Origin: Agromyces seonyuensis | Lineage (GTDB): Bacteria; Actinomycetota; Actinomycetes; Actinomycetales; Microbacteriaceae | Length of the DNA stretch: 34,318 bases | NCBI RefSeq assembly: GCF_009789225.1 | Contig: NZ_WSTA01000035.1 | Location: 1 to 34,318 of the forward strand | Direction: 5' to 3' | In this document: one piece after another, positions 1 through 6,140 of the stretch | How the letters are laid out: each line of letters starts with the position of its first letter | Position numbering within the stretch: position 1 is the stretch's first letter | Notes under the pieces: generated by a model | Told to the model about the DNA's origin: nothing | Seen by the model: only the letters and a program-made list of their open reading frames with translations | Database searches by the model: none | Position numbers and translations under genes: made by a program

Positions 1-96
1 ACACCGGACTCAGCGACGAAGAAGGCCTCTGGACCAGGAAAGGCTGGGCCGGACGCAGCTGACACGCCCGAGACATCCACTCTTTCTGGCCGATAA
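1..96 (+). CDS. possible 3' end of an unidentified gene (partial)
   Basis: An open frame enters from the left edge and ends at TAA 94-96, giving about 31 residues. They are rich in Lys, Ala, Gly, Pro and Thr, like the disordered tail of a larger protein. No domain can be recognised. The hairpin at 207-240 lies about 110 nt downstream and would fit as its terminator. The tail is too short to exclude a chance open frame. Confidence 0.25.
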   Translation, partial: TPDSATKKASGPGKAGPDAADTPETSTLSGR

Positions 97-206
97 CCCG
101 ACGCCCCGCGACGACGGCTGTGGAGGAATCGCCGATCGACCGGCATCCGGAGAGCGGCGCGGTCGCCGGGAACGCAAGCTCCCTGGAAACGGCCTCCCCG
201 GAAACG

Positions 207-240
207 ACAGAACCCCCGCCGAATCCGGCGGGGGTTCTGT
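207..240 (+). terminator. strong intrinsic-terminator-like hairpin
   Basis: A perfect 15-bp stem (207-221 with 226-240) closes on a 4-nt AATC loop. The outer pairs are A/T-rich (ACAGAA / TTCTGT) and the core is GC only. There is no long T tract, which is common in high-G+C actinobacteria. The hairpin is symmetric and could stop transcription in either direction. It isolates acs from whatever lies to the left. Confidence 0.65.
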
Positions 241-285
241 GTGCGGGAGCCTCGTCGGCGTCCCGGAAAGAAGGGGGCGGCACCC

Positions 286-332
286 ATTGGGGGGAACAGG
301 TGCCGCCTCGGCGGCGCGAGGATTGGGGGGAA
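286..332 (+). repeat. direct repeat of ATTGGGGGGAA, 36 bp apart
   Basis: The 11-mer ATTGGGGGGAA occurs at 286-296 and again at 322-332. Each copy is followed after 3 nt by GTG, and the two GTGs are in the same frame. This resembles a Shine-Dalgarno plus start duplicated once. The frame that follows is only about 43 codons and looks non-coding, so the function is unknown. Confidence 0.5.
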
Positions 333-443
333 TCCGTGGCGCCGCAGGCCTCGAAACGAGTTGTTCGGGCAGGAACAAGAATACGGATTCCCGGTCCATG
401 CGCAAGTACTGAATGTCCGCATTTGTGCTGACATACAGAACAC

Positions 444-459
444 TGTGCGGAACCCCACA
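444..459. promoter_or_regulatory. candidate CRP/GlxR-type operator upstream of acs
   Basis: TGTG, 8 nt, CACA forms a perfect outer inverted repeat about 172 nt upstream of the acs start. CRP-family proteins of actinobacteria (GlxR, Rv3676) bind TGTGA-N6-TCACA, and acs-type genes are known targets of this family. Here only the outer tetrads match; the fifth and twelfth bases (C and C) depart from A and T. A chance match is possible. Confidence 0.35.
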
Positions 460-630
460 GAGAGCACCGCCTGACGAGCATCCTTCACCGTCCGTCGCAG
501 AGACGCAACCGTTCGTCCGAACGGGCAGCCGGCCGCGTCACCCCACCTCCGGGAGGCGGGGTAGGGTGCCGTTCTGGGCGAGGTCGCCCGTGCCCGAACC
601 GGCCACTTCCGCAAAGGAGCGAAGTAGAAC

Positions 631-2586
631 ATGACCGTCGAGATCGATCACAACCTCGAGGAGATCCGCCGCTTCCGACCGTCGCCGGAGTTCGCGGCGC
701 AGTCCATCGCCGGCCCGGAACTCGCCGAGGCCGCCGCCGCCGATCGGCTCGGCTTCTGGGCCGACCAGGCCCGCGAACTGCTGACCTGGTCGAAGCCGTT
801 CACCAAGACGCTCGACTGGTCGAACCCGCCGTTCGCGACGTGGTTCGAGGACGGTGAACTGAACGTCGCGGCGAACTGCCTCGACCGGCACGTCGAGAAC
901 GGTCTCGGCGACCGCGTCGCGATCCACTGGGAGGGCGAGCCCGGCGACAGCCGTGCGATCACGTACGCGCAACTCACCGACGAGGTCAAGCGTGCGGCGA
1001 ACACGCTCGAGTCGCTCGGCGTCGCCGACGGCGACCGCGTCGCCATCTACATGCCGCTCGTCCCCGAGGCGATCGTGGCGATGCTCGCCTGCGCCCGCAT
1101 CGGCGCCATCCACTCGGTCGTCTTCGGCGGGTTCTCCAGCGACTCGCTCGCTTCCCGCATCGACGACGCGCAGGCCAAGCTCGTCATCACGGCCGACGGC
1201 GGCTACCGCAAGGGCAAGGTCTTCCCGCTGAAGCCCACCGTCGACGAGGCCGTCGCCAAGACCGCCGGATCGGTCGAGCACGTGCTCGTCGTGCGACGCG
1301 GCGAGAACGAGGTCGGCTGGGTCGCCGACCGCGACCTCTGGTGGCACGACTCGGTGGCCACGGCCTCGAACGAGCACGTCGCCCCCGCCTTCGGAGCCGA
1401 GCACCCGCTCTTCATCCTCTATACGTCCGGCACGACCGGGAAGCCCAAGGGCATCCTGCACACCTCGGGCGGCTACCTGACGCAGGCGGCGTTCACGCAC
1501 AAGAACGTCTTCGACCTGCACCCCGAGCGCGACGTCTACTGGTCGACGGCCGACGTCGGCTGGATCACGGGACACACGTACGTCGTCTACGGACCGCTCG
1601 CGAACGCCGCGACGACCGTGGTCTACGAGGGCACGCCCGACAGCCCGCACCCGGGCCGCTGGTGGGAGATCATCGAGAAGTACGGCGTCACGATCTTCTA
1701 CGCCGCGCCGACCGCGATCCGCTCGTTCATGAAGCAGGGCCGCGCGATCCCGCAGTCCTTCAACCTGCGCAGCCTCCGCCTCCTCGGCTCGGTCGGCGAA
1801 CCGATCAACCCCGAGGCCTGGGTCTGGTACCGCCACGTCATCGGCGGCGGGTCGATCCCCGTGGTCGACACGTGGTGGCAGACGGAGACCGGCGCGATCA
1901 TGATCTCCGCCTTGCCCGGCATCACCGACCTCAAGCCCGGCAGTGCGCAGACGCCGATCCCGGGCGTCTCCATCGACATCGTGGATGACTCGGGCACCCC
2001 CGTCGACGACACGAACGGCGGCCTGCTCGTCGTCACCGAGCCCTGGCCGTCGATGCTCCGCGGCATCTGGGGCGACCCGGAGCGCTTCAAGGAGACGTAC
2101 TGGGAGAAGTTCGGCGACAAGTACTTCGCCGGCGACGGCGCCCGCCGCGACGAGGACGGCGACATCTGGCTCCTCGGCCGCGTCGACGACGTCATGAACG
2201 TCTCCGGCCATCGCCTCTCGACCACGGAGATCGAGTCGTCGCTCGTCGCCCACCCGTACACGGCCGAGGCCGCCGTCGTCGGCGCCGCCGACGAGACCAC
2301 GGGCCAGGCCGTCGTCGCGTTCGTCATCCTCAAGGAGAGCCAGAAGGCCCACGCCGCGGACGTCGCCGCGACGAGCGAGGAGCTGCGCGCCCACGTCGCC
2401 CGCCAGATCGGCGCGATCGCACGTCCGCGCCAGGTCTTCATCGTGCCGGAACTGCCGAAGACCCGCTCGGGCAAGATCATGCGGCGTCTGCTGCGCGACC
2501 TCGCCGAGGGTCGCCAGGTCGGCGACACGACGACCCTCGCCGACACCTCGATCATGGAGGTCATCGAGGCGCAGCTCGTCAAGTAG
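631..2586 (+). CDS. acs: acetyl-CoA synthetase (acetate--CoA ligase)
   Basis: This 651-residue protein has the usual length of cytosolic AMP-forming acetyl-CoA synthetases, which turn acetate, ATP and CoA into acetyl-CoA, AMP and pyrophosphate. The adenylation P-loop [11 protein letters not shown] starts at residue 264, followed by the TWWQTETG motif in the middle and [14 protein letters not shown] near the C-terminal hinge. The C-terminal [11 protein letters not shown] motif carries Lys615, the residue acetylated in the family to switch the enzyme off, so Pat/sirtuin-type control is plausible. ATG 631 was chosen because AAAGGAG sits 11 nt upstream and the protein then starts where homologues do. 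The gene stands alone, between a hairpin on the left and a terminator at 2597-2646. A propionyl-CoA synthetase is less likely, given the acetyl-type motifs. Confidence 0.96.
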   Translation: MTVEIDHNLEEIRRFRPSPEFAAQSIAGPELAEAAAADRLGFWADQARELLTWSKPFTKTLDWSNPPFATWFEDGELNVAANCLDRHVENGLGDRVAIHWEGEPGDSRAITYAQLTDEVKRAANTLESLGVADGDRVAIYMPLVPEAIVAMLACARIGAIHSVVFGGFSSDSLASRIDDAQAKLVITADGGYRKGKVFPLKPTVDEAVAKTAGSVEHVLVVRRGENEVGWVADRDLWWHDSVATASNEHVAPAFGAEHPLFILYTSGTTGKPKGILHTSGGYLTQAAFTHKNVFDLHPERDVYWSTADVGWITGHTYVVYGPLANAATTVVYEGTPDSPHPGRWWEIIEKYGVTIFYAAPTAIRSFMKQGRAIPQSFNLRSLRLLGSVGEPINPEAWVWYRHVIGGGSIPVVDTWWQTETGAIMISALPGITDLKPGSAQTPIPGVSIDIVDDSGTPVDDTNGGLLVVTEPWPSMLRGIWGDPERFKETYWEKFGDKYFAGDGARRDEDGDIWLLGRVDDVMNVSGHRLSTTEIESSLVAHPYTAEAAVVGAADETTGQAVVAFVILKESQKAHAADVAATSEELRAHVARQIGAIARPRQVFIVPELPKTRSGKIMRRLLRDLAEGRQVGDTTTLADTSIMEVIEAQLVK

Positions 2587-2596
2587 CGCCGACGAC

Positions 2597-2646
2597 GGAT
2601 GCCCCGTGCCGCGGTCCCCTTCCGGGTTCCGCCGCACGGGGCATCC
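2597..2646 (+). terminator. acs terminator
   Basis: Eleven nt after the acs stop, the arms 2597-2614 and 2629-2646 pair over 13 bp, one mismatch and 4 more bp around a 14-nt loop. The stem begins GGATGCCCCGTG. It faces the convergent RidA gene and probably also limits antisense transcription. Confidence 0.75.
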
Positions 2647-2656
2647 GCGCGTCTCG

Positions 2657-2679
2657 GGATGCTCCGCTGCGGAGCATCC
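2657..2679 (-). terminator. terminator of the RidA/DUF4177 unit
   Basis: GGATGCTCC (2657-2665) pairs perfectly with GGAGCATCC (2671-2679) around a 5-nt loop, 3 nt downstream of the RidA stop on the minus strand. With 2597-2646 it forms a back-to-back pair of hairpins between converging genes. Confidence 0.65.
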
Positions 2680-2682
2680 TCG

Positions 2683-3150
2683 TCAGGAGAACGCGACGAT
2701 CAGCTCGACCTCGACGGGCGAGTCGAGCGGCAGCACGGCGACGCCGACGGCGCTGCGCGCGTGCCGGCCGGCCTCGCCGAAGATCTCCCCGAGCACCTCG
2801 GACGCTCCGTTGACGACGCCCGGCTGGCCGATGAACGCCGGGTCGCTCGCGACGAAGCCGACGACCTTGACGACGCGTGTCACGCGGTCGAGCGAGCCCA
2901 GTTCCGCACGCACCGCGGCGAGCGCGTTGAGCGCGGCCTGGCGGGCGTAGCCCTGCGCCTCCTCGGCGGTCACGAGGCCGTCGCCGTCGCCGACCTTGCC
3001 GGTGGCCGGCAGCACGCCGGCGACGAAGGGCAGCTGGCCCGCGGTGAAGACGAGGTCGCCGTGGACCGCCGTCGGCACGTAGGCGCCCGCGGGCGTCGCG
3101 ACGTCCGGGAGCTCGATGCCGAGCTCCGCGAGCTTCGCCTCGGCGCTCAC
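2683..3150 (-). CDS. RidA/YjgF family protein
   Basis: A 155-residue member of the RidA (YjgF/YER057c/UK114) superfamily, in the longer group that includes mycobacterial Rv3678c. Canonical RidA proteins are small trimeric enzymes that hydrolyse reactive enamine/imine intermediates; members of this subgroup are often not true deaminases. The sequence shows the family core: an early YVPTAVHGDLVFTAGQ strand-turn-strand, a helix with QAALNALAAV, and the C-terminal VGVAVLPLDSPVEVELI strands. The start ATG at 3150 overlaps the stop of the upstream DUF4177 gene by 4 nt, so the two are translationally coupled. The pair sits beside a ponA2-type gene, as in mycobacteria. Whether it keeps the substrate-binding arginine of true RidA was not established. 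Confidence 0.85.
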   Translation of the reverse strand: MSAEAKLAELGIELPDVATPAGAYVPTAVHGDLVFTAGQLPFVAGVLPATGKVGDGDGLVTAEEAQGYARQAALNALAAVRAELGSLDRVTRVVKVVGFVASDPAFIGQPGVVNGASEVLGEIFGEAGRHARSAVGVAVLPLDSPVEVELIVAFS

Positions 3151-3374
3151 TGCTCGCCCTCGAACTGCTTCGCCGCCTGGGCCGCGGCCTGCGCGCCGGC
3201 CGCCGCCGCGTGCGAGGTCTCCTCGCCGACGGGGCGCTTCAGGTAGGCGACGAGCCCGCCGCCCTCGTTCGTGACGATCTGCACGAGCTCCCAGCCCTCC
3301 GAGCCCCAGTTGTTGAGGATGGCGGCGGTGTTGTGGATGAGCAACGGGGTCGTGATGTATTCCCAGGCCGGCAT
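3147..3374 (-). CDS. DUF4177 domain small protein
   Basis: A 75-residue protein with the DUF4177 pattern: MPAWEY at the start, a central NNWGSEGWELVQIV block and a short strand ending in YLKRP. The last 25 residues are an Ala/Gln-rich tail. The function of the family is unknown; a homologue (Rv3678A) sits in the same position next to a RidA-like gene in mycobacteria, and the context is matched here. The stop overlaps the start of the RidA gene by 4 nt, which indicates one transcript. The start faces the first PBP gene across a 90-bp divergent intergenic region. No whiB gene lies in this gap, although whiB4 occupies the equivalent block in mycobacteria. Confidence 0.8.
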   Translation of the reverse strand: MPAWEYITTPLLIHNTAAILNNWGSEGWELVQIVTNEGGGLVAYLKRPVGEETSHAAAAGAQAAAQAAKQFEGEQ

Positions 3375-3450
3375 CGGCTTCTCCTCGGATCTGTGGTGGA
3401 ATCTCGGCCGATCAACACCGGCTGCACGGGCGCCGCTCAGGCGCCCTCTC

Positions 3451-3456
3451 TAGGCT
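3451..3456 (+). promoter_or_regulatory. -10 box of PBP gene 1, probable leaderless transcript
   Basis: TAGGCT ends 8 nt before the ATG at 3465, and no Shine-Dalgarno sequence precedes that ATG. This fits transcription starting at or next to the start codon. A clear -35 box is not visible. The same arrangement is found before the other two PBP genes. Confidence 0.55.
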
Positions 3457-3464
3457 CCCACGAT

Positions 3465-6059
3465 ATGTCTGACCCGAACCGACCGGAGCGCACTGCGCCC
3501 GGCCGACGCCCCCTGCTCAAGGGGATCGCCGGATTCCTCGGCGCCAGCGTGCTCGCCGGCGTGCTCGTTGCCGTCTCCGTGACCCCGGCGATCGCCGTGA
3601 CCGGATCGATGGCCAACAACGGCATCGCCCTCTTCGAGAACCTGCCGAGCTACCTGAAGATCGACGATCTCCCCCAGAAGTCGAACATGTACGCGACCGG
3701 CGCCGACGGAGCGCCGGTCCTGCTCGCGTCGTTCTACCAGGACAACCGCGAGATGGTCGAGTGGGACCAGATCAGCCAGTTCGCGAAGGACGCCGCCGTC
3801 GCCGGCGAGGACGTCCGCTTCTACGAGCACGGCGGCGTGGACGTCACCGGCACCGTCCGCGCGCTCGTGGCCACGGCCACGGGAGCCGACGTCCAGGGCG
3901 GCTCGTCGATCACGCAGCAGTACGTGAAGAACGTCCTCGTCAACAACGGCGTGAGCGAGGCGACCACCGACGAGGAGAAGCAGGCCGCCTACGAGGAGGC
4001 CACCGAGGTCTCCGTCGACCGCAAGCTCAAGGAGATGCGCTACGCGATCGCCCTCGAGAAGGAGTACTCGAAGGACCAGATCCTCCAGGGCTACCTCAAC
4101 ATCGCCCACTTCGGCGGCATCACCTACGGCATCCAGGCCGCGGCCGAGTACTACTACGGCATCGACAACTCGCAGCTGAGTATCGCCCAGGCCGCGAGCA
4201 TCATCGCGATCACGCAGTCGCCGAACACGCTGCGCCTCGACCGGCCCGACAGCGAGACGAACGGCGCCGCGAACGGCTACGCCCTCAACAAGGAGCGCCG
4301 CGACTACATCATCGATTCGATGCTCGCGCAGGGCATGATCGACCAGGCCCAGCACGACGAGGCGATCAACACGGTCATCGAGCCGCACATCACCCCGTCC
4401 ACCAACGGCTGCCAGACCGCCGGCACCGACGGCTCGAGCGGCTTCTACTGCGACTACGTCACCAAGATCATCGAGAACGAGATGGACGACCCGGAGACCC
4501 CGGACGTCAACGAGGGCACCGATCTGCTCACGCGCGGCGGCCTCGACATCTACACGACCCTCGACCTCGACGTGCAGGCCGAGACGGTCAGCGCGATCAA
4601 CGACAACGTGCCGCAGCACTCCGACGCCTTCGACGTGGGCTCCGCGAGCGTCTCGGTCGAGGCCGGCACGGGCCGCGTGCTCGCCATGGCCCAGAACAAG
4701 AAGTACAGCCAGGACCCGTCGGTCACCTCGGCCGACCCCACGTACACCGCGGTGAACTACAGCACCGACTACGCCTACGGCGGCTCGACCGGCTTCCAGC
4801 CCGGCTCGACCTACAAGGTGTTCACGCTCGCCGAGTGGCTCAACGAGGGCCACAGCCTGTACGAGAACTTCGACGGCAGCGTGCGCCCGATCACGGTCTC
4901 GAGTTGCGAGGGCACCGGCGGCACCTGGACCGGCGGCAACGACGACTCGACCACCGCGAACAACGCGCTCAACGCGACGAAGTACTCGGTCAACTCGAGC
5001 TTCCTTTCGATGGCGTCCGAGATGGACCTCTGCGACATCAAGACGACCGCGCAGTCGTTCGGGATGCACCGCGCCGACGGCAACGACCTCACGATGTACC
5101 CCGCCGACGTGCTCGGCACCCAGGAGATCGCGCCCCTCACGATGGCCGCCGCCTATGCGGGCATCGCCAACGACGGCGTCGTCTGCACGCCCGTCGCGAT
5201 CGACCGCATCGTCAAGTCCGACGGCAGCGAGCTCGAGGCGCCGAAGACCACGTGCGACGCGGCCGTCGAGCCCGACGTCGCGCACGCCATGCAGTACGCC
5301 ATGGAGTCGACGTTCGACGGCGGCACCGCCGCCGCGTCCGACCCGGGCACGGGCATCGCGCACATCGGCAAGACCGGCACGACCGACAACGCCGTGTCGA
5401 CCTGGATGGACGGCGCCAGCTCGAAGGTCTCGACCGTCGTCTGGGTCGGCAACGTCCAGGGCACGGCGAGCATGCGCCAGCAGTGGTTCGACTCGGGCGC
5501 CGCCTCGACCGCACGTCACCGCATCTGGCCGCGCATCATGTCGGTCATCGACGGCAAGTACGGCGGCGACGAGTTCACCGACCCCGACCAGACGATGCTG
5601 CAGGGCCGCCAGGTCGCCGTGCCCGACGTCACCGGGCTGACGATCGATGCCGCCACGAAGGCGCTCACCGACGCCGGCTTCACCCTCCAGGACGGCGGGG
5701 CGGTCGACTCCGACCAGCCGGCCGGGCAGATCGTCTCGTACGACCCGAGCGGTCAGGCGACCGCCGGAGCGACCATCACCGTGCGCACGTCCAACGGCTC
5801 CGCGGCGGCATCCGTGCCCGACGTGGTGGGCTCGACGGTGCGCGAGGCGCGCCGCACGCTCGAGGCCGCGGGCTTCACCGTGCAGGTGTCCGGCGACGCC
5901 GAGTCCGACTGGGTCGTGACCGCGCAGTCGCCGAGCGGCGGCTCGGGCGCTTCGGCGGGCAGCACGGTCGCCCTGCAGGCGAGCGAACCGGATGACGCCC
6001 CGGCCACGACGGAGCCGACCCCGGCGCCGGGCGACGGCGGCGACCGCACCGGCGGCTGA
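3465..6059 (+). CDS. PonA2-type bifunctional penicillin-binding protein, copy 1
   Basis: An 864-residue class A PBP that polymerises lipid II glycan chains and cross-links the stem peptides outside the membrane. After a short basic N-terminus comes one TM anchor (about residues 19-46). The GT51 glycosyltransferase domain follows with the catalytic EDVRFYEHGG (Glu115), GGSSITQQ, RKLKEM and ILQGYLN motifs. The transpeptidase domain has STYK (Ser448, Lys451), SVN (508-510) and KTGTT (636-640). Two PASTA domains start at about residues 719 and 784, and the tail is Pro/Thr/Asp-rich. Six cysteines in the extracytoplasmic part (for example NGCQTAG, FYCDY, SSCEG) recur in all three copies and may form disulfides. 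ATG 3465 was chosen over an upstream in-frame ATG (3210) because it gives a normal N-terminus and lies just after a -10 box. All catalytic residues are intact. Confidence 0.95.
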   Translation: MSDPNRPERTAPGRRPLLKGIAGFLGASVLAGVLVAVSVTPAIAVTGSMANNGIALFENLPSYLKIDDLPQKSNMYATGADGAPVLLASFYQDNREMVEWDQISQFAKDAAVAGEDVRFYEHGGVDVTGTVRALVATATGADVQGGSSITQQYVKNVLVNNGVSEATTDEEKQAAYEEATEVSVDRKLKEMRYAIALEKEYSKDQILQGYLNIAHFGGITYGIQAAAEYYYGIDNSQLSIAQAASIIAITQSPNTLRLDRPDSETNGAANGYALNKERRDYIIDSMLAQGMIDQAQHDEAINTVIEPHITPSTNGCQTAGTDGSSGFYCDYVTKIIENEMDDPETPDVNEGTDLLTRGGLDIYTTLDLDVQAETVSAINDNVPQHSDAFDVGSASVSVEAGTGRVLAMAQNKKYSQDPSVTSADPTYTAVNYSTDYAYGGSTGFQPGSTYKVFTLAEWLNEGHSLYENFDGSVRPITVSSCEGTGGTWTGGNDDSTTANNALNATKYSVNSSFLSMASEMDLCDIKTTAQSFGMHRADGNDLTMYPADVLGTQEIAPLTMAAAYAGIANDGVVCTPVAIDRIVKSDGSELEAPKTTCDAAVEPDVAHAMQYAMESTFDGGTAAASDPGTGIAHIGKTGTTDNAVSTWMDGASSKVSTVVWVGNVQGTASMRQQWFDSGAASTARHRIWPRIMSVIDGKYGGDEFTDPDQTMLQGRQVAVPDVTGLTIDAATKALTDAGFTLQDGGAVDSDQPAGQIVSYDPSGQATAGATITVRTSNGSAAASVPDVVGSTVREARRTLEAAGFTVQVSGDAESDWVVTAQSPSGGSGASAGSTVALQASEPDDAPATTEPTPAPGDGGDRTGG

Positions 6060-6077
6060 CCGCCTCGGGTCCTGCGT

Positions 6078-6117
6078 CCGCGGGGGAGGAGCCGGAGTAC
6101 CGGCTCCTCCCCCGCGG
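6078..6117 (+). terminator. terminator between PBP copies 1 and 2
   Basis: A perfect 18-bp GC-rich stem (6078-6095 with 6100-6117) with a 4-nt AGTA loop begins 18 nt after the copy 1 stop and is followed by TTC. It is one of the strongest hairpins in the window and separates the two PBP transcription units. Confidence 0.85.
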
Positions 6118-6126
6118 TTCATCCGC

Positions 6127-6132
6127 TACGCT
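6127..6132 (+). promoter_or_regulatory. -10 box of PBP gene 2, probable leaderless transcript
   Basis: TACGCT lies 8 nt before ATG 6141 and directly after the copy 1 terminator. There is no Shine-Dalgarno sequence. The context CCGCTACGCTCC is nearly identical before copy 3, which supports a promoter inherited by duplication. Confidence 0.55.
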
Positions 6133-6140
6133 CCTTCGTT

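Larger units (their letters stand above)
97..630. other. long intergenic / acs leader region
   Basis: No convincing gene is seen between the open frame at the left edge and acs. Short open frames on both strands are Arg/Pro-rich and look like composition artefacts. The region holds a strong hairpin (207-240), two ATTGGGGGGAA repeats (286-332), a CRP-type inverted repeat (444-459), and a small hairpin at 541-561 followed by TAGGGT (562-567). The last could be a -10 box for acs with a leader of about 57 nt. The acs ribosome binding site AAAGGAG lies just before 631. Confidence 0.5.

Noticed and set aside
538-2637. About 700-codon minus-strand open frame opposite acs
   Set aside because: Codon-bias shadow; it covers acs and its terminator and has no family features.
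3210-3464. In-frame upstream extension of PBP copy 1 by 85 codons
   Set aside because: It runs through the divergent DUF4177 gene on the other strand and adds non-family sequence. ATG 3465 has a promoter-like box and a normal N-terminus.
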